Shown: in pieces, positions 50,785 through 59,384 of the stretch | Layout: every line of letters begins with the position of its first letter | How positions within the stretch are numbered: position 1 is the stretch's first letter | From: Magnetospirillum sp. SS-4 | GTDB lineage: Bacteria > Pseudomonadota > Alphaproteobacteria > Rhodospirillales > Magnetospirillaceae | DNA: 64,000 nucleotides | NCBI RefSeq assembly: GCF_902729425.1 | Contig: NZ_CACVCH010000001.1 | Span: 255,501 to 319,500 of the forward strand | Direction: 5' to 3' | Notes under the pieces: generated by a model | Told to the model about the DNA's origin: nothing | The model's input: only the letters and a program-made list of their open reading frames with translations | Database searches by the model: none | Translations under genes and position numbers: made by a program

Positions 50785-52851
50785 TCAGGCCCTCTTCAGG
50801 TTGGGATACCGGACATCCTCGACCATGTGCTGAACCTCTTCCGACGGAGCGGGAGTGAACATGCTGACGACGATGATGACCAGGAAGCCGAGCGGGATGC
50901 CGAACAGGCCGGCGGAGATCGGCTGGATATCCCACCACAGATTGGCCGGGACCGCGCGCGGGATTCCGAAGAACATCTCGCGCAGCCAGGGCTGGGTGGC
51001 CGCCATGTAGTAGAAGGTGATGCTGACGCCGGCCATCATGCCCAGGGTGGCGGCGATGCCGGTGGCACGCTTCCAGAAGATGCCGCAGGTGAGAGCCGGG
51101 AAGAACCCGGCCGCCGCCAGCGAGAAGGCCGCGCCGACCAGGAACAGGATGTCGGCGGGCTTCTGCGCCGCCACCAGGGCCGCCAGCACGGCGACGACCA
51201 GCAGCAGCGTCTTCGACAGCATGACGCGGCGGGCCACCGGCGCGTTCGGATCGATCATCTTGTAATAGAGATCGTGCGACAGCGCGTTGGCGATGGTCAG
51301 CAGCAGACCATCGGCGGTGGACAGCGCGGCGGCGAGACCGCCGGCGGCCACCAGGCCCGAAACCACGTAGGGCAGACCACCGATTTCCGGAGTGGCGAGC
51401 ACGACGATGTCGCCGCCGATGGCGATCTCGGCACGTTGAACGATGCCGTCGCCATTGATATCGGACAAAGACAGCAGGGCCGGATCAACCGCCTGCCAAT
51501 TGGCCACCCAGGCGGGCAAGGCCGTGAAGGCGGTGCCGACCACGTCGTTGTAGACCACGAACTTCACCAGCACCGCCAGCGACGGGGCGGTGAAGTACAG
51601 CAGGAAGATGAAGAACAGCGACCACGTCACCGAGAGGCGGGCTTCCTTCACCGAAGGCGTGGTGTAGTAGCGCATCAGGATGTGCGGCAGCGCGGCGGTG
51701 CCGACCATCAGGCAGAAGATCAGCGCCAGGAAGTTCTTCTTGGCGATGCCCCGGGCCGTCTCGTCCTTGGCGGCGAAAGCCTCGCCATGCGCCGCGATCG
51801 GGGCGGCCCTGGCCGCCAGGGCGGCTTCCTTGGACCAGGCGGCCTTGGCGGCGACCTCGTCCTTGGGGAACTTGGCGATGGCGTCCTCGGCCGACTTGAT
51901 GGCGGCGGCGTCGTTGGCGGCCTTGGCGTCGGCCAGCTTCTTGTCCAGGGCCATCTTGCCGTCGGCCATGGACTTGGGAATATCCTTCAGCTTGGCCTTG
52001 GCGTCGTCGGAACGCTGCTTGAAGATGCCGCGAACCTCCAGTTCCTTGGGATCGGCGTTGAGCTTCTTCTCCAGTTCGGTGACCTTCTGGAGCTGGAAGC
52101 CGTAGACCGCCTGCGGAATCGGAATACCGGTCTGCTTGACCGACAGCCACACCACCGGGGTCATGTAGGCGATGATCAGGATGATGTACTGCGCCACCTG
52201 GGTCCAGGTGACGGCGCGCATGCCGCCCAGGAACGAGCACACCAGGATGCCGCCCAGGCCGACGAAGATGCCCAGCGTGAAGTCGACGCCCGACAGACGG
52301 GTGGTGATCAGGCCGACGCCGTAGATCTGCGCCACCACGTAGGTGAACGAGCACAGGATGGCGATGAACAGGCCGACGAAGCGCGGAGCGTTGCCGCCGT
52401 AGCGGGCGCCCAGGAAGTCGGGAATGGTGAAGGCGCCGAACTTGCGCAGATAGGGCGCCAGGAACAGGGCCACCAGGCAGTAGCCGCCGGTCCAGCCCAT
52501 GATGAAGGCGAGGCCGGAATAGCCGGTGAGGTACAGCGTGCCGGCCATGCCGATGAACGACGCCGCGCTCATCCAGTCGGCGCCGGTGGCCATGCCGTTG
52601 AACAGGGCCGGAACCCGGCGTCCCGCGACATAGTATTCGTCGGCGTCGTTGGTGCGGCTCATGATGCCGATGCCGGCGTAGAGCAGCACGGTCATGACCA
52701 GGAAGATATAGCCGATCCACGCCCTGGGCAGGCCCATGGCCTCGCCGATGGCCAGCAGCAGCACCACCGCCAGGAAGCCGCCGGTGTAGAAACCGTAGAC
52801 CTTGGTCAGGTGTTGGGTGAACTGCTTCGAGGTTTGATTTTCTCCGAACAT
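50785..52851 (-). CDS. Sodium/solute symporter (VC_2705 subfamily) with EF-hand-like loop
   Basis: 688 aa, SSS family with about 13 membrane helices; early GRRVPALFNGMATGADWMS and FIGMAGTLY are typical of the acetate-permease-like subfamily that works with a DUF4212 partner. Two inserts are notable: a Lys/Ala-rich helical stretch at about residues 235-350, and D464-I-N-G-D-G-I-V-Q-R-A-E475, a complete 12-residue EF-hand loop. Substrate is probably a short monocarboxylate (acetate, pyruvate or similar), which is inferred. The start overlaps the DUF4212 gene stop. Confidence 0.88.
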   Translation of the reverse strand: MFGENQTSKQFTQHLTKVYGFYTGGFLAVVLLLAIGEAMGLPRAWIGYIFLVMTVLLYAGIGIMSRTNDADEYYVAGRRVPALFNGMATGADWMSAASFIGMAGTLYLTGYSGLAFIMGWTGGYCLVALFLAPYLRKFGAFTIPDFLGARYGGNAPRFVGLFIAILCSFTYVVAQIYGVGLITTRLSGVDFTLGIFVGLGGILVCSFLGGMRAVTWTQVAQYIILIIAYMTPVVWLSVKQTGIPIPQAVYGFQLQKVTELEKKLNADPKELEVRGIFKQRSDDAKAKLKDIPKSMADGKMALDKKLADAKAANDAAAIKSAEDAIAKFPKDEVAAKAAWSKEAALAARAAPIAAHGEAFAAKDETARGIAKKNFLALIFCLMVGTAALPHILMRYYTTPSVKEARLSVTWSLFFIFLLYFTAPSLAVLVKFVVYNDVVGTAFTALPAWVANWQAVDPALLSLSDINGDGIVQRAEIAIGGDIVVLATPEIGGLPYVVSGLVAAGGLAAALSTADGLLLTIANALSHDLYYKMIDPNAPVARRVMLSKTLLLVVAVLAALVAAQKPADILFLVGAAFSLAAAGFFPALTCGIFWKRATGIAATLGMMAGVSITFYYMAATQPWLREMFFGIPRAVPANLWWDIQPISAGLFGIPLGFLVIIVVSMFTPAPSEEVQHMVEDVRYPNLKRA

Positions 52852-53111
52852 TATTCCTCTCCCTCCTCGACGCCGTATTCAATGTCCAGGTTGTTCATGT
52901 ACCTGGCGTAATACCAGATGATCCAGACATAGACGACGAGGGCGCCCTGGGCGCCAACCCAGAAGCTGAAGGGCCACCCCATGAAGGTGAAGCTGAGTTC
53001 GCGGGCGAACCAAGCCACGACGAAGGTCACAACGAACCAGATTCCCAGCAGAATTGCGGTTATCCTAAGGTTCTTTGACCAGTATTCTTTATGTTTTTCT
53101 GTAAGCTGCAT
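52851..53111 (-). CDS. DUF4212 small subunit of sodium/solute symporter
   Basis: 86 aa with two membrane helices near residues 17-38 and 48-68. The start HKEYWSKNLRITAIL and FTFMGWPFSFWVGAQGALVVY are DUF4212 signatures. The family is almost always adjacent to a VC_2705-type symporter and is thought to be its small subunit. It overlaps the symporter by one base. Confidence 0.93.
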   Translation of the reverse strand: MQLTEKHKEYWSKNLRITAILLGIWFVVTFVVAWFARELSFTFMGWPFSFWVGAQGALVVYVWIIWYYARYMNNLDIEYGVEEGEE

Positions 53112-53181
53112 GAGTCCTCCCCTATTTCGCCCCCGAAGGTTTCGGGTTTATTTGGACTTGGTTAAACGGGACCTCTTCAAA

Positions 53182-53775
53182 TCAGAATATCCCTGTCGGC
53201 CGGGCGGCGCCCGCCTTGATCCCCGTCTCCTGTTCCAGTTGGAGTGCGACCTTGGGCTCGAACTTGGCGAGCCGGTGGATCACGCTTTCGGCCTTGTCGC
53301 GCTGGCCGAGGCGGAGATAGGCATGGGCAAGCTGGTACCAGCCATAGGGACTCATGGGCTGAAGCTCGGTGTTGCGCTTCAGCGCCGCCACCGCCTCTTC
53401 CATCTTGCCGCATTTGATCAGCGACAGCGCCAGTCCGTACCAGGCGCGGTCAAGCTTGCCGTCGAGGTCGAGGGCATGCCGGAAGGCCACGGCGGCCTCC
53501 TCGTGCTCGCCCATGTCGTCGAGGACATAGCCCAGATTGAACCAGTTGCCCGGCTGGGCCGGGTCGATGTCGAGGGCCTGCCGGAACAAGGCGATCGCCT
53601 CGGCCCGATGCCCCAGGCCGACCTTGGTGTGGGCGATGGACGCCACCACGGTTGCGTCGCCGGGGGTCAGAACGCGGATGCGTTCCCAGTATTCGACGGC
53701 CTGGGCGTCCCGCTTCAGCAGCAGGCACCAGATGGCCATCTGGCGATAGAACCAGAGATCGAGTTTCTTTCCCAT
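53182..53775 (-). CDS. TPR-repeat protein in the symporter operon
   Basis: 197 aa, about four to five TPR units (for example AVEYWERIRVLTPGDATVV, PGNWFNLGYVLDDMGEHEEA, RAWYGLALSLIKCGKMEEA). No signal peptide; the first 20 residues are mildly hydrophobic (LWFYRQMAIWCLLL) and might tether it. It lies between a small membrane protein (2-bp gap) and DUF4212. A scaffold role for the transporter is a guess. Confidence 0.75.
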   Translation of the reverse strand: MGKKLDLWFYRQMAIWCLLLKRDAQAVEYWERIRVLTPGDATVVASIAHTKVGLGHRAEAIALFRQALDIDPAQPGNWFNLGYVLDDMGEHEEAAVAFRHALDLDGKLDRAWYGLALSLIKCGKMEEAVAALKRNTELQPMSPYGWYQLAHAYLRLGQRDKAESVIHRLAKFEPKVALQLEQETGIKAGAARPTGIF

Positions 53776-53777
53776 TC

Positions 53778-54059
53778 TTATGCGCTTCCCTGCATCAGTT
53801 CGTGCCGGACCATGATCAGGAAGACCCAGGCCCAGAACACCAGGAAGAAGGAGACCACCGGCACATGCCGGTCGGCGACCTTGGCCGGGGTGATCAGCCG
53901 CACCAGCCTGACCACCGGAGAGGTGAGGAAGCGGAAGGTCTTGTAGATCGGATTACGCTCGTGCCGCCCGAAACTCATCACGAAAACCAACCCCTGTCCG
54001 ATAAGCAGCAACCCGATGAATTTCACCACTTCATGAAGAACGGCGAGTCCAAACTCCAT
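53778..54059 (-). CDS. Small membrane protein of unknown function
   Basis: 93 aa with a hydrophobic helix near residues 8-28 and another near 67-88, and a basic loop between (RHERNPIYKTFRFLTSPVVRLVRLITP). Ribosome site GGGGATG. It is the first gene of the operon leading to the symporter. I recognise no family. Confidence 0.65.
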   Translation of the reverse strand: MEFGLAVLHEVVKFIGLLLIGQGLVFVMSFGRHERNPIYKTFRFLTSPVVRLVRLITPAKVADRHVPVVSFFLVFWAWVFLIMVRHELMQGSA

Positions 54060-54125
54060 CTACGTAGCATCCCCTATGAAACAACCCGCCGCCAAAGGCC
54101 GGATATCCTGAAAAACAAGTCTTAT

Positions 54126-54138
54126 GTTGCGTCGCAAC
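54126..54138. promoter_or_regulatory. 13-bp inverted repeat upstream of the symporter operon
   Basis: GTTGCG-T-CGCAAC is a perfect inverted repeat about 67 bp before the first gene of the leftward operon, in the AT-rich 220-bp gap 54060-54279. A related site, TTGCA-A-TGCAA, lies at 54241-54251. Both could be binding sites of a dimeric regulator. Confidence 0.4.
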
Positions 54139-54213
54139 AAAAGCTATTCTTGCATTCTTCCAGTATCAAAGTCAGGCCAACCGGCAGCTACGGTATACGA
54201 CAAAGACCCGATA

Positions 54214-54292
54214 CGCAAGTTTCTGAGTTTGGCAGTTATGTTGCAATGCAAAACAGTAACTCGAAGGTATAATTCAGACTCAGAAACTTGCG
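54214..54292. repeat. 15-bp perfect inverted repeat at the end of the exonuclease gene
   Basis: CGCAAGTTTCTGAGT at 54214-54228 is the exact complement of 54278-54292. The right arm contains the last codons and stop of the exonuclease gene; the 49-nt interval also has AGTTA/TAACT pairing. Without a T-run it is not a standard terminator. It could stabilise the mRNA end or be a duplication scar. Confidence 0.65.
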
Positions 54293-56397
54293 CCGGCATG
54301 CCGCATCTCTGCCGCCATGTTGGACGCGGCCATGACTTGGGCGAGCGTGTGGACGCCCTGGGATTCCAGCCGCTCGATCAGCCGGACGAACAATTCGGCC
54401 GTGGCCATGGAATCGCCGATGGCGGTGTGGCGGTTGGGCACGCTGATGCCGAAGCGGCCCAGGACGGCGTCCAGGGAATGGGCGGCCTCGTCGCCGTCGA
54501 CCAGCACCGACAGCAGCAAGGTGTCGATCACCGGGTTGCGGAAGGCGACGCCGCTGGCCGTCTCCTTCATCTTCAGGAAGGCGATGTCGAAGGCGGCGTT
54601 GTGGGCCACCAGCACGGCGTCGCCGACGAAGGTCTTGAACTGGGGCAGCACCACCTCGATAGGCGGCCGGTCGGCGACCATGTCGTCGGTGATGCCGTGG
54701 AACCGGATGGACGAGCGGGGAATCTTGCGCTGGGGATTGATCAGGCGCTCGAAGCGCTCGCCCGACAGGATGCGGCCGTTGACCACCCGGATTCCGGCCA
54801 GCGAGATGATCTCGTCGCCGTCCGAGGGTTTCAGGCCGGTGGTCTCGGTGTCGAAGACCACGTAGTCCAGATCCCGCAGCCGCCGCTCGGCCAGCGACGC
54901 CGGCAGCGACTGGGCGTCGGTCAGGCCGAAATCGTAGAATTCCGGACGCGGCGGCAGCGGCGCCGGCGGCGCCACCGGCTCGGACGTCACTGCCAGCGGC
55001 AGCGGCAGCCGCATCACCGCCCGGCCGTCCGACCGTTCCAGGCACCACAGGTCGCTGCCGTGGCGATCCAGCACGTCGCGCATGGTCAGATGGGTGAAGC
55101 TGGCGTCGAGTTCGTCCTCCATCCAGGATTCGATCGCCCCCACCGGAATCACCGGCCCGGCCCAGGACAGATCCACATAGGCCTGACGCGGCGCCAGCCG
55201 GGTTTCGGCGTCGAACGTCGCCGCGCCGGTGGCGCGGTGGACGCGCAGCAGCACCTCCTTGATAAGCAGCACCAGCGAATAGGAATCGCCGCGCAGCCAT
55301 TGCGGAATTCCCACCGCGATCACCGCGATCTCGCAATCCTCGCGCAGGATGCGCGAGACGCAGTTGACCAGATCGGCCCCGTAGATGTCGCCCATGGGCC
55401 AGCGCAGCAATTCGTGGCCGCGATATTCCGACGACAGGACCTCGATCTGGCGGGCGATCTCGGTGCCCTCGGCCAGGATGACCTGCTCGAAGGCGGCGCG
55501 CTGCTCCGGGCTCATGCCGGGAAAGCCGGTCAGGGTCTCGGCGGCGGCGCGCAAATTGGCCGCCGGCCCCCTCAGCCCGGTGCTGAGCGTCCGCCGCAGC
55601 ACGTTCATGCGGGTAAGGTCGGCGATTTCGGCGCGGATGTCGGTCAGGGTGACGGCATAGCCGTTGACCTCGCGCACCGGCCCCAGGATCAACGACATCC
55701 GGCCGTGCAGCATCGCCCGCGAATCCACGGTGGCGCAGACGAACGGCGACACCAGGTCGGCCGCCGCCACCCCCTCGGCCCGCCGGTATTCCAGCCGCTC
55801 CAGGGCGTGCAGCAGCGGCTCGCGGGTCAGCAGGTTGAGCAGGGAACGCCCGAGCCCCAGCGATTCCGGCGATTGCAGCAGGCGGGCCGCGTTGGGATTG
55901 TAAAGCAGGATCTGGTGATTGGGGCCGCACACCACCACGCCGTCGGAGAAGTCGAGCAAGATGGCTTCCAGCCATTCCTTCTGGCGCGCCACCTCGGTGG
56001 TGGCGGTCTCCATCGCCCGCACCATGTCGCGCCGGGCCTCGCGCAGCGACTGGGCCAGGGCGACGGTGGCGTCGGGCAGCGGCCCCAGGCGATGATGGGG
56101 CGGGGCCTCGATGGCGTGGTCGGCCAGCCTGGACTGGGCCAGACGGCGGGCCTGGCGCCCCAGCACCGCCGCCGGCCGCAGCAGCCAGCGGTCCAGCAGC
56201 AGGAACAGGACCAGCATCGCCAGCCCGCCGGCCGCCCCGGCGGCGCCGGCGGCCAGCATGCCGTCGGCCAGCAGGGCCGGGTCGGCGATTCCCGCCGCCG
56301 TCATGGCCCGGCGGACGGCCACCGCCCCACTCAGATAGACCAGCAGGGCGATGGCCGCGCACAGAACCGCGATCAATTGCCTGTTGGTCATGACCAT
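54280..56397 (-). CDS. Membrane PAS/pseudo-histidine-kinase protein fused to a DnaQ-type 3'-5' exonuclease
   Basis: 705 aa. Two N-terminal helices (about 7-25 and 48-68), a HAMP-like linker, a PAS domain (about 140-265), then a HisKA/HATPase-like region at about 268-480. In it the H-box reads LSTGLRGPAANL, with no phospho-histidine, and the ATP lid motifs are absent. The C-terminal 190 residues form a DEDDh exonuclease: D516-T-E-T-T-G, HNAAFD and HTAIGDS. It would be a membrane-anchored nuclease controlled by a dead-kinase sensor. Its target (DNA, RNA or a nucleotide signal) is unknown. It is 6 bp from the nucleotidyltransferase gene. Confidence 0.8.
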   Translation of the reverse strand: MVMTNRQLIAVLCAAIALLVYLSGAVAVRRAMTAAGIADPALLADGMLAAGAAGAAGGLAMLVLFLLLDRWLLRPAAVLGRQARRLAQSRLADHAIEAPPHHRLGPLPDATVALAQSLREARRDMVRAMETATTEVARQKEWLEAILLDFSDGVVVCGPNHQILLYNPNAARLLQSPESLGLGRSLLNLLTREPLLHALERLEYRRAEGVAAADLVSPFVCATVDSRAMLHGRMSLILGPVREVNGYAVTLTDIRAEIADLTRMNVLRRTLSTGLRGPAANLRAAAETLTGFPGMSPEQRAAFEQVILAEGTEIARQIEVLSSEYRGHELLRWPMGDIYGADLVNCVSRILREDCEIAVIAVGIPQWLRGDSYSLVLLIKEVLLRVHRATGAATFDAETRLAPRQAYVDLSWAGPVIPVGAIESWMEDELDASFTHLTMRDVLDRHGSDLWCLERSDGRAVMRLPLPLAVTSEPVAPPAPLPPRPEFYDFGLTDAQSLPASLAERRLRDLDYVVFDTETTGLKPSDGDEIISLAGIRVVNGRILSGERFERLINPQRKIPRSSIRFHGITDDMVADRPPIEVVLPQFKTFVGDAVLVAHNAAFDIAFLKMKETASGVAFRNPVIDTLLLSVLVDGDEAAHSLDAVLGRFGISVPNRHTAIGDSMATAELFVRLIERLESQGVHTLAQVMAASNMAAEMRHAGASF

Positions 56398-56403
56398 GCA
56401 CTC

Positions 56404-57852
56404 CTATACGGAAGACAGCGCGTTCTGCATCACCCAGTTCAAGGCGTTGATGGTCTTGAAGGCCTGCTTCAGCCGGTCGCGGTCGCGCGGCTGCAACCGC
56501 TTGGGGTCGATCCGGTTGGACAGGGGCAGGCCATCGGCCAGATCGGCCCGCTGCTGTTCCAGCAGGACGCGGACCATCAGGCCGTGGCTTTCGCGGAACG
56601 AGGCGGCATCGGCGGCCGACATGTGCCCGCCCTCGGCCAGCAGCCGCAGCCGGTCGCCGGTGCCGGTGGCCAGGACGCGATGCTTCATCGCCAGGATGCG
56701 CGCCGCCGAGGTCAGCGGCAGCAACCCCGACATCTTGAGGTCCAGCCGCCCGTCCTTGGTGATGAACTGGCCCAGAACCCCGATGGGCGCCCGGATGTCG
56801 CCGGCCGCCTGGGCCATGGCGTGAAGGAAGCGGGGAGAGCGGGCGGCCTGCTCGCTGAAGAAGGCCCGCAATCCGTCCGCCAGGTCGATGTCGCCGTAGA
56901 CCGGGCGGAAATCGACGAAGATGTGGACGTTCAGCAATTCCTTGCCGTCGGCCTCCTTGATCCAGTGCTGGATGCGGTCTTCCCAGCCGGCGACGGTGTG
57001 GCGCCAGTCGGCGTTGCAGGCCATGACCCCGCCGGTGCAGAACGGAATTCCCGCCGCGTCCAGGGTGTCGCATATGCGCTTGCCCATCTCGGCGAACCAG
57101 GGATCGTCGTCGCGGCCGCCGGCATGGACGATGGCGTTGTCCTGATCGGAACCGAACAGGCTTTCCCGCCGGCCGCCGGACCCCAGCAGCAGCAGGCACC
57201 AGCGGGCCGGCGCCTCGCCCCAGCCGCGCTCGATCATGGCGCGCTCGGCCAGCCGGGCCGCCCGCTCGGTCATGGCGCGCAGCACAGAACTGGTCACCGC
57301 CGCCACCCCCAGCGGCTCGACCCGCTCGGCCATCAGCTCGGCCGCCAGACGGGGAAGCTTCTGCTTGGCCGCCAGCATCTCCTCGGCGGAATTGGCGGAT
57401 TCGACCTCGTCGCCGACCAGCAGGGCATAGGACGAGCGCATGTGCATCAACCCGCGCAGGGTGACGGCGCCGATGCCGATGCCGCGCTCGTCCACCGCCA
57501 CCAGATGGCGCAGCTTCAGCCGGTCCATGCGGCCCATGGCCACATAGGCGAAGGCATCGCTGCGGATGGTGGCGACCGGACTGGACATGATGGTCCCCAG
57601 CGGCACGTCGGCCGCATCGCGGCGATGGGCGGCCACCGCCTTCAGCACGTCGCGCTCGGTCAGGATTCCGACCGGCCGGCCGTGCTCGTCGGCCACCACC
57701 AGCGAACTGATCCCCTTGGTGCTCATGGTGCGGGCAGCCTCGGCCACGGTGGTGCCGGGACGCGCGGTGACCAGCGGCGTCCCCATCACCTCGGCGACCC
57801 GGTGGCGGTAGGCGAAACTGTCGATCTTCTCCAGCGTCGATTCCTCGGTCAT
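56404..57852 (-). CDS. CBS-domain DUF294 putative nucleotidyltransferase
   Basis: 482 aa. Two CBS domains (about residues 18-130), a helical linker, then a GlnD-like nucleotidyltransferase domain with GSGGRRESLFGSDQDN, matching GSxGR...D-x-D, and the DUF294 C-terminal helical domain. CBS pairs usually bind adenine nucleotides, so activity may follow energy charge. It lies between two sensor-exonuclease genes and overlaps one of them by ATGA. Substrate unknown; the same domain set occurs beside VC_2705-type symporters in other proteobacteria. Confidence 0.82.
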   Translation of the reverse strand: MTEESTLEKIDSFAYRHRVAEVMGTPLVTARPGTTVAEAARTMSTKGISSLVVADEHGRPVGILTERDVLKAVAAHRRDAADVPLGTIMSSPVATIRSDAFAYVAMGRMDRLKLRHLVAVDERGIGIGAVTLRGLMHMRSSYALLVGDEVESANSAEEMLAAKQKLPRLAAELMAERVEPLGVAAVTSSVLRAMTERAARLAERAMIERGWGEAPARWCLLLLGSGGRRESLFGSDQDNAIVHAGGRDDDPWFAEMGKRICDTLDAAGIPFCTGGVMACNADWRHTVAGWEDRIQHWIKEADGKELLNVHIFVDFRPVYGDIDLADGLRAFFSEQAARSPRFLHAMAQAAGDIRAPIGVLGQFITKDGRLDLKMSGLLPLTSAARILAMKHRVLATGTGDRLRLLAEGGHMSAADAASFRESHGLMVRVLLEQQRADLADGLPLSNRIDPKRLQPRDRDRLKQAFKTINALNWVMQNALSSV

Positions 57853-59339
57853 CGGCGATCCCCCATCTGACTGTCCTCGTCCCAGCCCATTTCCTGGTGG
57901 CGCTTGATCTGTTCCCGCGCCTGCCGCGAGAAGGCGCGGGCCTCGCCCAGGGTGCGGATGCCCCGGCGTTCCAGTTGCGGGATCAGGCGCACCCATATCT
58001 CGGCGGTCACCAGGCTGTCCCCCAGCGCGGTATGGCGGCCGCTGACGTTGATGCCCATGCGGCCGGCCTGATCGTCGATCTCCAGCGCCGCCTCGTCCGG
58101 AGAGAGGGCGGCCGCCAGCAGCAGGATGTCAAGCCGGGGCGGCGGAGTCCAGGCATGACCGGTGACCCGGGCGGCATTCTGGAGCAGCGCCAGATCGAAG
58201 CCGATATTATGGCCGACCAGGACGGTTCCGGCCATCATCGCCAGAATCTCGGGCAGGACCCGGTCGATCCCGGGCTTGCCGGCGACCATGGCGTCGTCGA
58301 TGCCGTGAACCGCGGTGGCGCGGGCCGGAATGCGCCGCCCCGGGTCCACCAGCAGGTCGAGGACGGTCGAGCGGTAGATGCGGTTGCCGTGGCAGCGCAC
58401 CGCCCCGACCGAGACGATGGCGTCGCGGGCGGCGTTGAGGCCGGTGGTCTCGGTGTCGAGCACCAGCGACGGCAGTTCCGACAGCAAGGTGGCATCCACC
58501 GGCGGCGGGGCCGGCGGCGGGTGGTCGTGCAGGTCCAGCGCCAGTTCCACCTCGCTGCCGGCGGCCGGTCCGGTGGCCGAGAAGGTGATGACCGAGCCGC
58601 GATGCTCGCCCAGGTCAAGGACCCGCACTGCATGGTGCGAACCGTCCAGCAAGGCGAGGTCGGCATCCACCGGCTTGCCCTCGGACCGGCTGGCCCGCTG
58701 CACCGCGGCCAGCAGGCTGTCGCGGTCGACGGCGGCGTAGATGGAACCGCCGATGGTGGCGTGGTCGCCGCCCAGCAGGGCCTTGGCCGGACCGTTGATC
58801 AGGCTGACCAGACCGCTTTCGGTCATCACCACCACGCCGTCGTGAAGGGCGCGAAGAACCACCGCCAGCCGCTGGTCCGGCTTCGCCGACTGGCGATGAC
58901 GGGTTTCGGCGAGACCGCCGATCAGCCGCGCCATTTCCCCCAGCGGCCCCCGGTCGGTGTCGAACCGTTCCGCGATGGCCTGGGGGAACAGCTGCCCCAG
59001 CGCCGCCGCCTCCAGGCCGGACCCCAGCAGGCGGAGCTTTTCGAGATGGCCGCGCACCACCTCGTGCAGGGCGATCAGCGACAGCCACGCCGCCACCAGG
59101 ACCATCCCCACCAGCCAGGCCGGCGGCGCCACACCCTCGGCGAAATGGGGGATCAGGGCCAGCAACGCCAGGGCCAGGGCGATGCCGGCGAAACCGCCGA
59201 ACACCAGGCTGACCCGGAAATAGCGGACCGGACTCATGGGCGGAGGCCCGGGAACGCTGGCGCGCGGTTCCGGATCGAGGGCCGCGCGTCGCCCGGTCGT
59301 GTCTGTTTCCGCACGGTTCCCCCCCGCTGCCGAATCCAT
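57849..59339 (-). CDS. Second membrane-anchored DnaQ-type exonuclease with PAS-like region
   Basis: 496 aa. Two membrane helices near residues 42-65 and 75-95, a helical linker, a PAS-like domain (about 155-265), and a DEDDh exonuclease with D295-T-E-T-T-G, GHNIGFDLALL and HTALGDSLVTAE. Unlike its neighbour it has no kinase-like region. A shorter start at residue 36 (MSPVRYFRV) is possible; the first 35 residues are Gly/Arg-rich. Together with the nucleotidyltransferase it forms a three-gene set. Confidence 0.8.
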   Translation of the reverse strand: MDSAAGGNRAETDTTGRRAALDPEPRASVPGPPPMSPVRYFRVSLVFGGFAGIALALALLALIPHFAEGVAPPAWLVGMVLVAAWLSLIALHEVVRGHLEKLRLLGSGLEAAALGQLFPQAIAERFDTDRGPLGEMARLIGGLAETRHRQSAKPDQRLAVVLRALHDGVVVMTESGLVSLINGPAKALLGGDHATIGGSIYAAVDRDSLLAAVQRASRSEGKPVDADLALLDGSHHAVRVLDLGEHRGSVITFSATGPAAGSEVELALDLHDHPPPAPPPVDATLLSELPSLVLDTETTGLNAARDAIVSVGAVRCHGNRIYRSTVLDLLVDPGRRIPARATAVHGIDDAMVAGKPGIDRVLPEILAMMAGTVLVGHNIGFDLALLQNAARVTGHAWTPPPRLDILLLAAALSPDEAALEIDDQAGRMGINVSGRHTALGDSLVTAEIWVRLIPQLERRGIRTLGEARAFSRQAREQIKRHQEMGWDEDSQMGDRR

Positions 59340-59384
59340 CGAAGCATAGTACGAGGCGTTTCGCCCTGAAAAGCAATTCGTCGT

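Noticed and set aside
54124-57870. A 1248-codon open frame on the plus strand
   Set aside because: It runs antisense through the exonuclease and nucleotidyltransferase genes. Its translation is low-complexity (Gln/Gly/His/Arg) with no domain, as expected for the antisense of GC-rich coding DNA.
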